A stretch of DNA of 64,000 bases from Streptomyces sp. NBC_01255 (lineage in GTDB: Bacteria; Actinomycetota; Actinomycetes; Streptomycetales; Streptomycetaceae), in contig NZ_CP108475.1 in assembly GCF_036226445.1 (NCBI RefSeq), positions 62,001 through 126,000 of the forward strand. The letters are read 5' to 3'. A program made the position numbers and the translations under genes. Each line of letters opens with the position of its first letter. Position 1 is the first letter of the stretch. The notes below the pieces were generated by a model. It searched no databases and had not been told where the DNA came from. It was given only the letters and a program-made list of their open reading frames with translations. This document shows positions 48,441 through 56,923 of this stretch, piece by piece.

Positions 48441-48749
48441 ATGATGTCGTCCTTGGACTGGGCCGGGCTCGTCCCGGCCATCGCGGCCGCCGTGCAGACG
48501 GCGGCCGTCGTGGTGCAGGTGTACTGGGACCGGCGAGAGCGCGGGGCCTGGATGACGCAGCACCCTGTCTTCGGCGAACCCGTGCCCGCGCGCGTCGAGC
48601 ACGCGGCGCACGGCTCCCTTTCCGTCCACGTCCAGATCGCCACGCCCCAGGCCTCCGGCGCTTCGGTGTCGGTGATCGTGCGGGTGGGCGAGGCCGGCGG
48701 TGCGGACGGGCAGGCGCTGCCGCCAGCGAAGGAGTACAGCCCGTGGTAG
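48441..48749 (+). CDS. Small membrane-anchored protein before the sigma gene
   Basis: The 102-residue protein has one hydrophobic helix near residues 7-27 (GLVPAIAAAVQTAAVVVQVY) followed by a soluble domain of about 70 residues. Its TAG overlaps the GTG of the sigma-like gene (48743), so the two are coupled. A membrane partner for an ECF-type sigma factor would suggest an anti-sigma factor, but no zinc anti-sigma motif is present. Confidence 0.62.
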   Translation: MMSSLDWAGLVPAIAAAVQTAAVVVQVYWDRRERGAWMTQHPVFGEPVPARVEHAAHGSLSVHVQIATPQASGASVSVIVRVGEAGGADGQALPPAKEYSPW

Positions 48750-49351
48750 CGGGTGACGAGGGTCCGGGGGAGCCCTGCGCGGTCGCCGACGTGGACCTGG
48801 TCCAGCGGCTGCGGGACTGCTACGAGACGTTCATGAAGGCGGAACCGCAAATTCTGCGCAGGAAGACGAACCGTCAGCTCTCGTACCAGGCATGTCAGGA
48901 CGTCGCGCACGAGGCGTACCTGAAGGTGGCGAGGAAGGTCATGAACGGCCAGCTGGGGCCCGATGTGCAGCTTGCCGGCTACCTGCGCAGGACGTCGCGG
49001 AATCTGGCGATCGACACCCTGCGGGCGCAGACGCGGCTGAAGCCGCTGGACGACATCGGGCTCGTCGTGGCGGTCCCTGGTCAGCGGCAGCCGGTCGACG
49101 ACTTCGATCCGCTGGAGGAGCTGGTCGTCCCCACGATCGACGCGATGCCGTTGAGCCGACCCCGCAAGGTGGTGCAGCTCCAGAGCCAGGGCCTGAACGA
49201 CACGCAGATCTCCAAGGTCCTGGGCATAGGCGCGGACCGCGTTCACCGGGACCGGTACATGGCCGTGATCGAGCTGCGTGGCCGGCTCGGCGGATACATC
49301 CGGGACGGGCACCGGAAGAAGAAGACACGACGCGTGGAGAAGGAAGGATGA
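48743..49351 (+). CDS. Sigma-70-like RNA polymerase sigma factor
   Basis: The 202-residue protein has a region-2-like part (SYQACQDVAHEAYLKVARKV; LAGYLRRTSRNLAIDTLRAQ) and a C-terminal region-4-like helix-turn-helix (LSRPRKVVQLQSQGLNDTQI; LGIGADRVHRDRYMAVIEL region). This is the layout of ECF-type sigma factors. GTG 48743 has AAGGAG 8 nt upstream. Its TGA overlaps the ATG of the IclR-type gene, so three genes are coupled. Its target promoters are unknown. Confidence 0.75.
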   Translation: MVAGDEGPGEPCAVADVDLVQRLRDCYETFMKAEPQILRRKTNRQLSYQACQDVAHEAYLKVARKVMNGQLGPDVQLAGYLRRTSRNLAIDTLRAQTRLKPLDDIGLVVAVPGQRQPVDDFDPLEELVVPTIDAMPLSRPRKVVQLQSQGLNDTQISKVLGIGADRVHRDRYMAVIELRGRLGGYIRDGHRKKKTRRVEKEG

Positions 49352-51030
49352 GGGCTGTGAGCCGCTTCAACGAGGACAGCGGCGGCCGCCCGGCGCCGGA
49401 GGCCCGGGCCGAGCTCTGGACGCTCATCGACCGGCTCGCCGGGCCACCGGACTTCTGGGACCGCCCGGACGGCGACTTCGGATCCCTGACCCGCCTGTAC
49501 GGCCTGGACGTAGAGGAGCGGGAGCGGGCGAACTCGCTGTACCGGCTCGGCTCCAAGGCGCTCGGCCGGGGCGAGCTGCCCGCCGCGGCCGACTGGCTCG
49601 GCGAGGCGGCCTCGGCAGGGCACCCGGGAGCGCTGTTCCGTCTCGCCCTGGTCGTGCTGCGGGCCCGCGCCGGGTCCGCGGACGACGCGTGGTTCCTCGT
49701 CGACGAAGCCGCTCGCCACGGACACGGCGACGCCAAACGGCTGCTCGCCGCGGCCGCCGGCCGCTTCCCCTCCACCAGTGCACCGGCGCCGCCCGAGGAC
49801 CCGTCCTTCTTCGAGGAGCTCCGCGGCCTGCTGGATATGCCCCTCCACCTGCTTCAGCCGGACCCGCACCCGGCCCTGCCCGATCCCGGGCGGCAGCCCG
49901 GCACCGCTCCGGAGGCCTCCTTGGCCGCCGAGCCACAAGACGAGGACGGGCAGCCGGGAGGGACCGGACTCGTTCTCGTTCCCGCCCCCGTACTGCCCAC
50001 CCCGTACGGACCCGCCCCGCGCCCTCGCTCGGCGACGGATACCGGTCGGCCCCGGCTGACCGCCCTCGCCGGCGGACTGGCCCTGCCCATGCCCGACCTG
50101 AGCTCCACAGCCCCCGCGCGCCCCCAAGTCGTACACGGTTCCATCGACTCCCGCGGCGAGCCGTGGTGGTCGGCCAGCGCCCTGCGCCCGGCCGTCCTCA
50201 CCGACATGGCACGCCACAGCACCACCCCAGCCCTCGTCCCGGCACGGTGGCAGACCACGCAACGAGCACGCGACATGCTCCTGCTCATCCACGAGGCCGA
50301 CGGCATCGACACCCGCACCCTCGCCCGGCGGACCCGGATGCCGATGAACTCCGCGGTCCGGCTGCTGGACTGGCTCCGCGGCGAGCGGTTCATCGACACC
50401 GTCGCGGGCGCCCACTTCCCCGGAGATCTGATGGCCCTGGCCACGCGCGCCGACCCGGACCACTCGCTCCTCAAAGACACGCTCGCCTCTCTGCGCGACG
50501 AGCTCGGCGCGGCCGTCTACCTCAGCACCTACACCGACGGCGAGATCACGGTCCGGGAGTCCGCGTTCAGCACGAGCGCACCCCCCGTTGAGGAGGTGGC
50601 CCCGTTCAGCGGCACCGGGCACGCGAGCGCCAACGGCAAGAGCCTCCTGGCCCAGCTGGACTTCGACTCCCGCATGGACCACCTCACTCGCTACCCCTCG
50701 GTCCAGCTCACCGGCCGCACCATCACCAACCCGCGTACGCTCATCGAGGAACTCGACGGACCCGGCCCCCACTCCGCCCAGTTCGACCTCCTTGAGTACT
50801 CGGACACGGTGCTCTGCGTCGCCTTCTCCCTCGGCCTGCCCGGCCGGGCCTCCAGCGTCGCCCTCTCTCTGCCCGTCCACGAGCACCTACGCCTCATCGA
50901 CACCGCCACCATCCTCAGCCGACGCGCCACCGGCCTCCTCCTGGTCCACCTGCTCGGCGACGGCATTCAGGAGAACGCGGGGAGCGCATGGCCACAGGCA
51001 GAACCTCGACGCCGACGCGCCTTGCCGTAG
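49348..51030 (+). CDS. IclR-type regulator with N-terminal Sel1/TPR-like region
   Basis: The 560-residue protein starts at ATG 49348, which overlaps the sigma stop. Residues about 55-145 are Sel1-like helical repeats (RANSLYRLGSKALGRGELPA; AADWLGEAASAGHPGALFRL), then a proline-rich linker. A winged helix lies near 305-350 (LLLIHEADGIDTRTLARRTR) and an IclR effector domain near 370-545 (FSGTGHASANGKSLLAQLDF). IclR proteins bind DNA and a small ligand; fusion to Sel1 repeats and coupling to a sigma factor is unusual. Confidence 0.78.
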   Translation: MRAVSRFNEDSGGRPAPEARAELWTLIDRLAGPPDFWDRPDGDFGSLTRLYGLDVEERERANSLYRLGSKALGRGELPAAADWLGEAASAGHPGALFRLALVVLRARAGSADDAWFLVDEAARHGHGDAKRLLAAAAGRFPSTSAPAPPEDPSFFEELRGLLDMPLHLLQPDPHPALPDPGRQPGTAPEASLAAEPQDEDGQPGGTGLVLVPAPVLPTPYGPAPRPRSATDTGRPRLTALAGGLALPMPDLSSTAPARPQVVHGSIDSRGEPWWSASALRPAVLTDMARHSTTPALVPARWQTTQRARDMLLLIHEADGIDTRTLARRTRMPMNSAVRLLDWLRGERFIDTVAGAHFPGDLMALATRADPDHSLLKDTLASLRDELGAAVYLSTYTDGEITVRESAFSTSAPPVEEVAPFSGTGHASANGKSLLAQLDFDSRMDHLTRYPSVQLTGRTITNPRTLIEELDGPGPHSAQFDLLEYSDTVLCVAFSLGLPGRASSVALSLPVHEHLRLIDTATILSRRATGLLLVHLLGDGIQENAGSAWPQAEPRRRRALP

Positions 51031-51514
51031 GGGGCGCGTCTGGGCCTGGTGGTAGCGCGCGCCGCTGGACGCAGCGGCATGCCCGGCGCACTGGGGGGAC
51101 CCGGCTGCATCCGCTCTCTGGGGTGGTGCCCGGCGGCGGCATCGGCTTCAAGGATGGGCGCTGCCGGGCTCCGTCAGGGTGCCACGGGGCACTGACACGG
51201 CCGTCTAGGACGGCTGGGTATGGCGGCGCGCCGGTGGCCTCCCGTGGGGAGCCGGGAGGCGGGCGCGGCCCGGCCCCCGCGGGGTGACACGGGGCCGGGC
51301 CGGCGGCCGCGCACCGCAGGAACGGGGCTGCGGGGGCCGCTTGCTGTTCACCCTGCCACCGGGCCGGTCAGGTACGCCAGGGTCCTGCACGAACCGGCCC
51401 CGGCATATGCCTTCCGGTCCTCGTACGCACACGTGGAGAACGACGAACGGGAGCTGGCCACGTGGCAGACCGCCAGACAGCGGGGCTTGGCGCCCGCAAC
51501 GTCAGTCGCCTGTC
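51031..51514. other. Gene-poor stretch with hairpins
   Basis: GCCGTC/GACGGC at about 51200-51214 and a perfect 11-bp stem GGCCCGGCCCC/GGGGCCGGGCC (51267-51277 with 51291-51301) end transcription from the left. A short frame near 51385-51525 (SYAHVENDERELATWQTARQ) has some coding character but no clear start. Confidence 0.4.
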
Positions 51515-51802
51515 TTAGAGGATGAAGACGCTCTGGGCGGTCTCAGTGTTGTACGTCTCGCCCGGGTACACGAGCCACTCCACCTGACCAGTGCAATCGG
51601 GGCCTGAGTGGACCTCTGCGATCGCATCGGTGTGGTTGGCCACCGACGAGGGGAACCAGTCGATCGGGTAGCAACCACTCGGGTTCTCGTACGCGGCGCC
51701 ATTCACGGTGAGGACGCCTTCCGCAGCTGAGGCGGAAGAGGGAAGGGTCACCGCGAGAAGCGTTGCTGCGACGAGCGCGAAGGTCATACGGCGGGTTTTC
51801 AT
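51515..51802 (-). CDS. Small secreted protein, 95 aa
   Basis: The ATG at 51802 begins MKTRRMTFALVAATLLAVTL, a clear signal peptide with a likely cut after SASA near residue 26. The mature part of about 69 residues has two cysteines (SGCYPIDWF, GPDCTGQ) that probably form a disulphide, a layout like small beta-sandwich or inhibitor proteins of Streptomyces. No family name is certain. Confidence 0.75.
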   Translation of the reverse strand: MKTRRMTFALVAATLLAVTLPSSASAAEGVLTVNGAAYENPSGCYPIDWFPSSVANHTDAIAEVHSGPDCTGQVEWLVYPGETYNTETAQSVFIL

Positions 51803-52107
51803 GATCCGCTCAACGTCCGGAGCGCGCTGAGGTCACGGTCCGTCACGGCAGACGAAGCCAGGTCAGTGCGGCAACGGCAGACGCGTGGTGCCGTCCCCTG
51901 ACGAGGAGGCCTTCGGATGCACCGTCGTCAACGAGCCCGTCACCGTCGGCGTGACCGTGTAGCTCGTCCCGGTGAACTCCGGCCTTGGCCCGCTGGCGGT
52001 GCCGCTACGGTGAGGCGTGGGAGGTCGAACCGGTTGGTCAAACTGAAGTACCTCCCGTGTGCCCCACGCTCCGGTGTGGGGCACAGTGCGTTCCCGGGCC
52101 GGGACGG
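51803..52107. other. Intergenic stretch with terminator
   Basis: GTGCCCCAC (52059-52067) and GTGGGGCAC (52076-52084) form a perfect 9-bp stem after the HNH gene. Minus-strand codons near 51863-51985 (TSYTVTPTVTGSLTTVHPKA) look like the remnant of a secreted protein, without a start. Confidence 0.45.
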
Positions 52108-52788
52108 CTACGGGGCGGGCGTGTAGTGGACGACGGTCGTCTCGCAGGCCTCCGCGTACACGGCCAGGGCATCGGCCTCGCCCTGGTCGACCGTGAGGCC
52201 CCAGCGGAGCTTGGTGGCGACCCACTCGGAGATGTACCGGCAGTGGGTGTCGGGGAGCGGCGGCATCCAGTGCTGCGGGTCCTGGTCGCTCTTGGAGCGG
52301 TTGGAGCGGGCGGTGACTGCGACGAGGGATGCGTCGGCGCCTTGGTCGTTCGCGTACGCCTCGCGCCGTGCTGCATCCCAGGCGGAGGCCCCGGAGTCCC
52401 AGGCCTCGGCCAGGGGCACGAGGTGGTCAAGGTCCAGCTTGCCCGGGTCAGTGACGAACTGGCCGTCGTAGTAGCTCAGCCACTTGCCCCCGGACAGCTT
52501 GCACTTGTCTCCGACCTCGGGTGACTCGATCGCCTCTGCCAGGAGCACCTCTGCCCTCGTGCTACAGCCGTCTGCCAGGAGGCCGGCGTTCCAGTGCTTG
52601 AACTGCGATTCCCGCTGGTAGCCGGTGCGGTCCTCGACTGCGATCGGGATCTGCTCGACCGCGTCGGCCACGTTGAGGACCTCGGCGGCCGCAGGAGCTG
52701 TGGGTGCCGCGGCCGCTGCCGAGGGCAGGGCGAGCGGGGTCAGGAGAAGAGAGAGCGCGGCAACACCGCGGAGCATGTTCTTGATCAC
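52108..52788 (-). CDS. Secreted HNH-type nuclease (DUF1524-like)
   Basis: The 226-residue protein has a signal peptide (MIKNMLRGVAALSLLLTPLA), then a domain with DLDHLVPLAEAWDSGASAWD, YANDQGA, and NRSKSDQDPQHWMPP. The DHxVPxxxAW, ND and NxxKxxxxP-like elements match secreted HNH/DUF1524 nucleases of Streptomyces. Cysteines suggest disulphides, in line with export. GTG 52788 or ATG 52776 is the start; no binding site is clear. Extracellular DNA degradation is likely. Confidence 0.8.
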   Translation of the reverse strand: MIKNMLRGVAALSLLLTPLALPSAAAAAPTAPAAAEVLNVADAVEQIPIAVEDRTGYQRESQFKHWNAGLLADGCSTRAEVLLAEAIESPEVGDKCKLSGGKWLSYYDGQFVTDPGKLDLDHLVPLAEAWDSGASAWDAARREAYANDQGADASLVAVTARSNRSKSDQDPQHWMPPLPDTHCRYISEWVATKLRWGLTVDQGEADALAVYAEACETTVVHYTPAP

Positions 52789-53144
52789 GAACGTAAGGAA
52801 TAGCGCCTGCAGGACCACTGACGTGCAGGAATTCGGCAGATCGCCTCCCTATGGGGGACGAGGTTCACCGGGGAAACGGTCCTTCGGCGTCGCCTGTCCA
52901 AACTGCCCTTCGTGAGGGGCCCGGCGCCGCGATCTGGGGGCGAGATCGCGTGCGCTGGGCCGTGGAGGCGGTCCGTCCTGTCGGGTGACGCTCCTCGACG
53001 GTAGAAGAGCCGAAGGGGCTCGGCCTGTTTCGGTAGGCCGTGCGGACCCTTGCCGGGCAGTGCCTCACGCCGAGCGGGTGATCGGCGTGCGCCCGGCCGG
53101 AGGTTCTCCGGTCCCGGCTGTGTCGGCCGGTCGCACAGTGGGGT
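52789..53144. other. Intergenic stretch, 356 nt
   Basis: No frame with a good start or consistent coding character is seen. It separates the minus-strand HNH gene from a decayed plus-strand gene and probably holds the HNH promoter. Confidence 0.35.
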
Positions 53145-53378
53145 GTGGATGTCGACCAGGTCACCGATGAGCTGTACGGGCTGAAGCCGTCGGACAACTG
53201 CGGGCGGCGAACAGGCAGCAACACCAGCTTGTCACCGCGCTCGCCCGTACGGCCGCTGCTCCGCCCTCGCCGACGTCGGAGTCGCGCCGCGCTCCGCCAC
53301 TTCGTACGCGGACTGAGCTACGGCACCGGCCTGAGCATCACTGGTCTGCTCGGCTACCGGATCCAGCAGCTGCTGTGA
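53145..53378 (+). pseudogene. Decayed gene with TDELYGL start
   Basis: The frame reads VTDELYGLKPSD, a start common in small Streptomyces proteins, but then turns into arginine/proline noise. In another frame the sequence continues sensibly as QLRAANRQQHQLVTALARTA from about 53202. A single frameshift near 53201 explains both. The same phrase QLRAANRQQ occurs at 54509. Confidence 0.45.
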
Positions 53379-53465
53379 CCACCCGCCGCCGGACCCGGCG
53401 AAGGGCATCGGCCGCGCTGGCAACGGCGTGAGGACGGCAGACGGCGTTCAATCGTTCTGACCCAT

Positions 53466-53523
53466 CGGTAGGGCCCGGGAAAATCCCGGTGTCCCGGATG
53501 CTTCCGGGCCCTACCGTCAGCCC
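53466..53523 (+). promoter_or_regulatory. Palindrome and -10 for a leaderless gene
   Basis: A perfect 13-bp inverted repeat CGGTAGGGCCCGG (53466-53478) / CCGGGCCCTACCG (53504-53516) ends in TACCGT (53512-53517), which lies 6 nt before the ATG at 53524. The dyad overlaps the promoter and is a likely operator. Confidence 0.5.
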
Positions 53524-54315
53524 ATGGTCTACAAGTTCGGGGACAACCCCGCTACGCAGAGGCGTGCGCACGCCATCACTCGCCGTCTGCTCGACGAGGC
53601 TGCGGAAGTCGTCGCATCCCACCCTCAGCTGCGCACCGCGCAGCAGGACGTCGCTCACCAGATGCTCGGATGGTGGCAGTTCACGAACCGGACCGCAGAC
53701 CTGCTGATGCGCTCGTACGACAGCAAGTTCACGGTCGAGGCGGCCGGTCTGATGCGGAACCTGATCGAGCACGCGCACTGCATGGACTGGCTGGCCGAGC
53801 ACCAGGAGGTGGGCCTGCAGGCCATGGAGCACGCTGAGTGGGCGCGGAGGAAGAAGCTGATCGACAACCTCGGCAAGGTGGACTGGCCGGTGCCGTCCGA
53901 CATCGAGGTAGGGGAGGAACCGTCCTACGACTTCGCCGACGAGGACGAGGAGAAGCTCCACCGGAAGCTCAAGGGGCAGATCGGCACGGTCTCCAACCTC
54001 GTCGCATCCCGAGGCATCCGGACCATGTACCCCGTCTACCGCTACCTGTCGTCGTACGCACACGCCTCACTCCAGACCGGCGAGGCGTTCGTGGAGCGCG
54101 GGCCGGGGGCGGCGCCGGCCCTGTACCGGACCGGCAAGGTTGAGGTCAGCGAGTCGCGAACCTGGATCCCGGTGTGCCTGTACGTGGCGGGGACCGCGAT
54201 GGGGCAGTTCCTCGTGGGCGAGCCCATGCGCAAGACCCTGGAGAAGGCGGCCTACGACCTGGGCGTCGGGGAGATCGTGGCAGAGCGCATCCGGCTCGAG
54301 CTGAACAACCGATAG
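53524..54315 (+). CDS. DUF5677-like protein, 263 aa
   Basis: The 263-residue protein is helical: QQDVAHQMLGWWQFTNRTAD, LMRNLIEHAHCMDWLAEHQE, and PVYRYLSSYAHASLQTGEAF. The spaced R-N-x-x-E and Y-R-x-L-S-x-Y-x-H elements resemble DUF5677, an all-helical family often found near mobile or defence genes, with unknown activity. The ATG at 53524 fits a leaderless mRNA; no ribosome binding site is seen. Confidence 0.65.
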   Translation: MVYKFGDNPATQRRAHAITRRLLDEAAEVVASHPQLRTAQQDVAHQMLGWWQFTNRTADLLMRSYDSKFTVEAAGLMRNLIEHAHCMDWLAEHQEVGLQAMEHAEWARRKKLIDNLGKVDWPVPSDIEVGEEPSYDFADEDEEKLHRKLKGQIGTVSNLVASRGIRTMYPVYRYLSSYAHASLQTGEAFVERGPGAAPALYRTGKVEVSESRTWIPVCLYVAGTAMGQFLVGEPMRKTLEKAAYDLGVGEIVAERIRLELNNR

Positions 54316-54399
54316 CCGGTCCGACGACATGCCCGACTACACGGTCCGGCGTGCCCCGAGGAAGCGCAGCCGAATCGGGCGCCGCCGCCAGCTGTTCGA

Positions 54400-54594
54400 G
54401 TGGCGGCAGCGCCCGCCCGGCCGGCCCCATCAGCGGCCCGAGGAGGTCCGGCAGTTTCTGACGCTGGGGAGACGCTTCGGGAGGCACACCGGACGCTCGA
54501 TGCCGGGCAGTTGCGGGCGGCGAACCGTCAGCAGGACGTTGCGGCCCTGTTCCTCCTCGGGGACGCGGGGGCCGAGGAGCAGCTGCGGGGCTGA
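54400..54594 (+). CDS. Small ORF, possibly frameshifted
   Basis: The last 45 residues of this 64-residue frame (GETLREAHRTLDAGQLRAAN; RQQDVAALFLLGDAGAEEQL) look real, but the first 19 are Pro/Ala noise. The frame upstream in another phase (RPEEVRQFLTLG) could be its true start if one base were missing in the GGGG at about 54464. No binding site is seen for GTG 54400. The function is unknown; it shares QLRAANRQQ with the decayed gene at 53.2 kb. Confidence 0.4.
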   Translation: MAAAPARPAPSAARGGPAVSDAGETLREAHRTLDAGQLRAANRQQDVAALFLLGDAGAEEQLRG

Positions 54595-54617
54595 GTTTCA
54601 TCAACTCCCACCCAGGG

Positions 54618-54645
54618 GCTAAACAATTCGTTTAGCGTGGGCTGG
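54618..54645 (+). promoter_or_regulatory. Operator overlapping a leaderless promoter
   Basis: The perfect dyad GCTAAAC-N5-GTTTAGC (54618-54636) overlaps the -10 element TAGCGT (54633-54638), which is 7 nt before GTG 54646. The encoded protein has an HTH-like N-terminus and may bind here. Confidence 0.5.
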
Positions 54646-56403
54646 GTGAATCTTCTTCGCTTCCGCGGCACCGAGAACGCGCTCGCCGCGGTCTACGGCA
54701 GTGCCGACATCGCCCGCCTCACGGGCCTGTCCCGCGGCCGGATCACCCAGCTGCGCTCCGCCGACGAAACCGTCCCCCTGCCCGAGCCCGACGCCGCCGA
54801 CAGCACGGACGCGCGGCCCTTGTGGCGTGGCATCACGGTGGCCCGCTGGTGCGCGGCCTCCGGGCGTCGGCTGCCGGCACGTACCGCGTCGTGGCTCCTG
54901 CCTGGTCCCGATGGCCCCCGCCTGCAGCGCGCGGAGCAGCGCACGGTGACGCTGCACCAGAAGGACGACGTCCTCGCTGATCTGCAGCGCCCGCCCATCG
55001 ACGTGCACGTCACCCAGTACACCGCCGACGGCTTCACCGGCCGTGGCCCGTCGGTGTGGCTCGCCACGGTCATGGCGCCCGGCGAGAGCGCCCGGCTGGT
55101 GGGGTGGCCTCCCCACTGGGAGAACGGCAGCCCGCTGCAGAACCTGGTGCACGAGCTGCTCGACGACCGCGAGCTCCGCCCGGCCAGCGGGGAGGGGCTG
55201 CTGGGCACGCTCGTGGTGATCCCGACCGAGAACGATCCCCGCTACGGCATCGGGACCGGATTCGTCCGCGTACTGGACCTCTACCAGCCGGATGCCGAAC
55301 ATTCTGGGAAAGACCTCCATGACCGCCTGCGTCAGCTGCCCGTTCAGGCGGCGGAGATGGCAGATCTTGCCGGAGCGATCGGCCACCGGCTGCCGTGGTG
55401 GCCGCCCGGCTGCGCGACACCGCCACTGGTCTCCGCCTGGGACCCACAGACCTCACGGACCGAGACGATCCCGCCGCCGCTCGCCGACGCGTACGCCTTT
55501 CAGCGACGCTGTGCGGCCACCGCCGACCAGCTGGAGGGCACCCTGGCCGCTTCCGTACGCGAACTCGGCGACACCCGCTGGGGCCAGGCTTCCAACGACT
55601 GGCGTCCCGGTTACGAGCCCGACCTCGGCGTACTGCCCAAGGAGTGCGACTCCGAGGTCTGGCAGGTCGCTGTTCGCTTCGGCCTCTCCAACCAGCGACC
55701 GTCGGGGAACGGCGATTTCTGGGAGGGCCTGCGATGGCTGATGGAACACGCCCCGTCCATGCACCTGGCCCGCGATGCCCACCGCACCTTCGGCGACCCC
55801 GAAAGCGCGGCCACCGTCATCATCGACACCGCCCTGCTCCCCGCCGCCGCGGCAACGCAGCTGACCGGTGGCGCCGTCACCCCGGCCAACGCGGGCGGCA
55901 GCTACCGGGCCCAGAGGGTCCTGGACACCCTCGACGCCCACCCCGGTAGCGCCGCGGGAGCGGCCCTGGGTACCTGGCCGGCTCTCGCCGGACCCGCCTG
56001 GTGTGCCACCGCGCCCGGCACCACGCTGATTGCCCTCCACGTCCCCCGCAGCCTGCCCGCCCCCGGACCCGAGAGCTTCCTGGAAGCCGTCGTACTGCGC
56101 GCCGTCCGAGCGGGCGACCACTACGCCGACGCGCCGGCCCTCGTCCTTGTCCTGACCCACCGGGACAACCTGGTGGTGCTCCCCGAATGCGGCGGCGCCG
56201 CCCGCCTGGCCGCCGTGATCGAGCACACCGTCTGGCACCCCGGCACCGGAGTGCACACGGTGGGACTGGTCCCCAGCAGCAACAAGCGCCTGATCGAAAC
56301 GGTGGACTCGCTCCTCGACGCCACCGCCCGCACCACCCCCTGGGAGCAGCTCACAGATCTGGTCGGCCCGCACGCGGCCGGCCCCTCCTGCATCTACTGC
56401 TGA
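54646..56403 (+). CDS. Large protein with AlpA/MerR-like HTH start, 585 aa
   Basis: The protein (MNLLRFRGTENALAAVYGSA) has an HTH-like region at about 17-45 (SADIARLTGLSRGRITQLRS) and a wing with LWRGITVARWCAASGRRLPA. The remaining 500 residues are mixed alpha/beta without recognised motifs; the end is GPSCIYC. The GTG at 54646 fits a leaderless mRNA; GTG 54637 overlaps the -10 box. A regulator with a large sensor or effector part is the simplest view. The next gene is a small coiled-coil protein on the same strand. Confidence 0.62.
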   Translation: MNLLRFRGTENALAAVYGSADIARLTGLSRGRITQLRSADETVPLPEPDAADSTDARPLWRGITVARWCAASGRRLPARTASWLLPGPDGPRLQRAEQRTVTLHQKDDVLADLQRPPIDVHVTQYTADGFTGRGPSVWLATVMAPGESARLVGWPPHWENGSPLQNLVHELLDDRELRPASGEGLLGTLVVIPTENDPRYGIGTGFVRVLDLYQPDAEHSGKDLHDRLRQLPVQAAEMADLAGAIGHRLPWWPPGCATPPLVSAWDPQTSRTETIPPPLADAYAFQRRCAATADQLEGTLAASVRELGDTRWGQASNDWRPGYEPDLGVLPKECDSEVWQVAVRFGLSNQRPSGNGDFWEGLRWLMEHAPSMHLARDAHRTFGDPESAATVIIDTALLPAAAATQLTGGAVTPANAGGSYRAQRVLDTLDAHPGSAAGAALGTWPALAGPAWCATAPGTTLIALHVPRSLPAPGPESFLEAVVLRAVRAGDHYADAPALVLVLTHRDNLVVLPECGGAARLAAVIEHTVWHPGTGVHTVGLVPSSNKRLIETVDSLLDATARTTPWEQLTDLVGPHAAGPSCIYC

Positions 56404-56600
56404 AGCGACAGGCTGGTACGGCGGGTCAGGTGATGGGGGGGCACCGGTGCCGGCGCAGGTGCTGGTGCTGGTGCTGGCGGTCACGACGGCGGGCTTCCGC
56501 TCCAGGAGAGGTCTGCGGAACCAGAGGCCGTGCGGCGGTGTGGGCGCGATATCGTGGAGTCTTCTTATCTGCGGTTTTGTGATCTGGCAGGAGTACCCGC

Positions 56601-56840
56601 GTGTCCGAGGACCCCATCGCCCACGGCGAGCTCGCTGCCCTGACCCGGCGTTTCGAAGAGGTCGCGGAGAAGCACGACCGCGAGTTCGGCATCATCAAGT
56701 CCGACCTCACCGCGGTGCGCCTGCAGATCGGCAACCTGGACCAGAAGGTCGAAGCTCTCGACAAGAAGATCGACCGGAACCAGGCCCAGATCATCGAGCT
56801 GCTCACCCAGCTCGTGGGACAGCGCCCCGACGCCGGCTGA
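56601..56840 (+). CDS. Small coiled-coil protein, 79 aa
   Basis: GTG 56601 has CAGGAG 7 nt upstream. Nearly the whole protein is a heptad-patterned coiled coil (FGIIKSDLTAVRLQIGNLDQ followed by KVEALDKKIDRNQAQIIE). It could oligomerise or act as an adaptor. (GGTGCT)-type short repeats occur upstream near 56457-56480. A terminator follows. Confidence 0.72.
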   Translation: MSEDPIAHGELAALTRRFEEVAEKHDREFGIIKSDLTAVRLQIGNLDQKVEALDKKIDRNQAQIIELLTQLVGQRPDAG

Positions 56841-56878
56841 TTTCTCCGGGCCCCGGCGCCCGGCCCGTACATGGTGAG

Positions 56879-56908
56879 GGCCCCGACCAGACACCTCTGG
56901 TCGGGGCC
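56879..56908. terminator. Bidirectional terminator
   Basis: A perfect 12-bp stem GGCCCCGACCAG / CTGGTCGGGGCC with a 6-nt loop lies between the convergent coiled-coil and STAND genes. Confidence 0.75.
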
Positions 56909-56923
56909 GTCGCGCGTCCAGGG

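Noticed and set aside
56457..56480. Short GGTGCT tandem repeat
   Set aside because: Only about three units; no more than expected for GC-rich intergenic DNA and not CRISPR-like.
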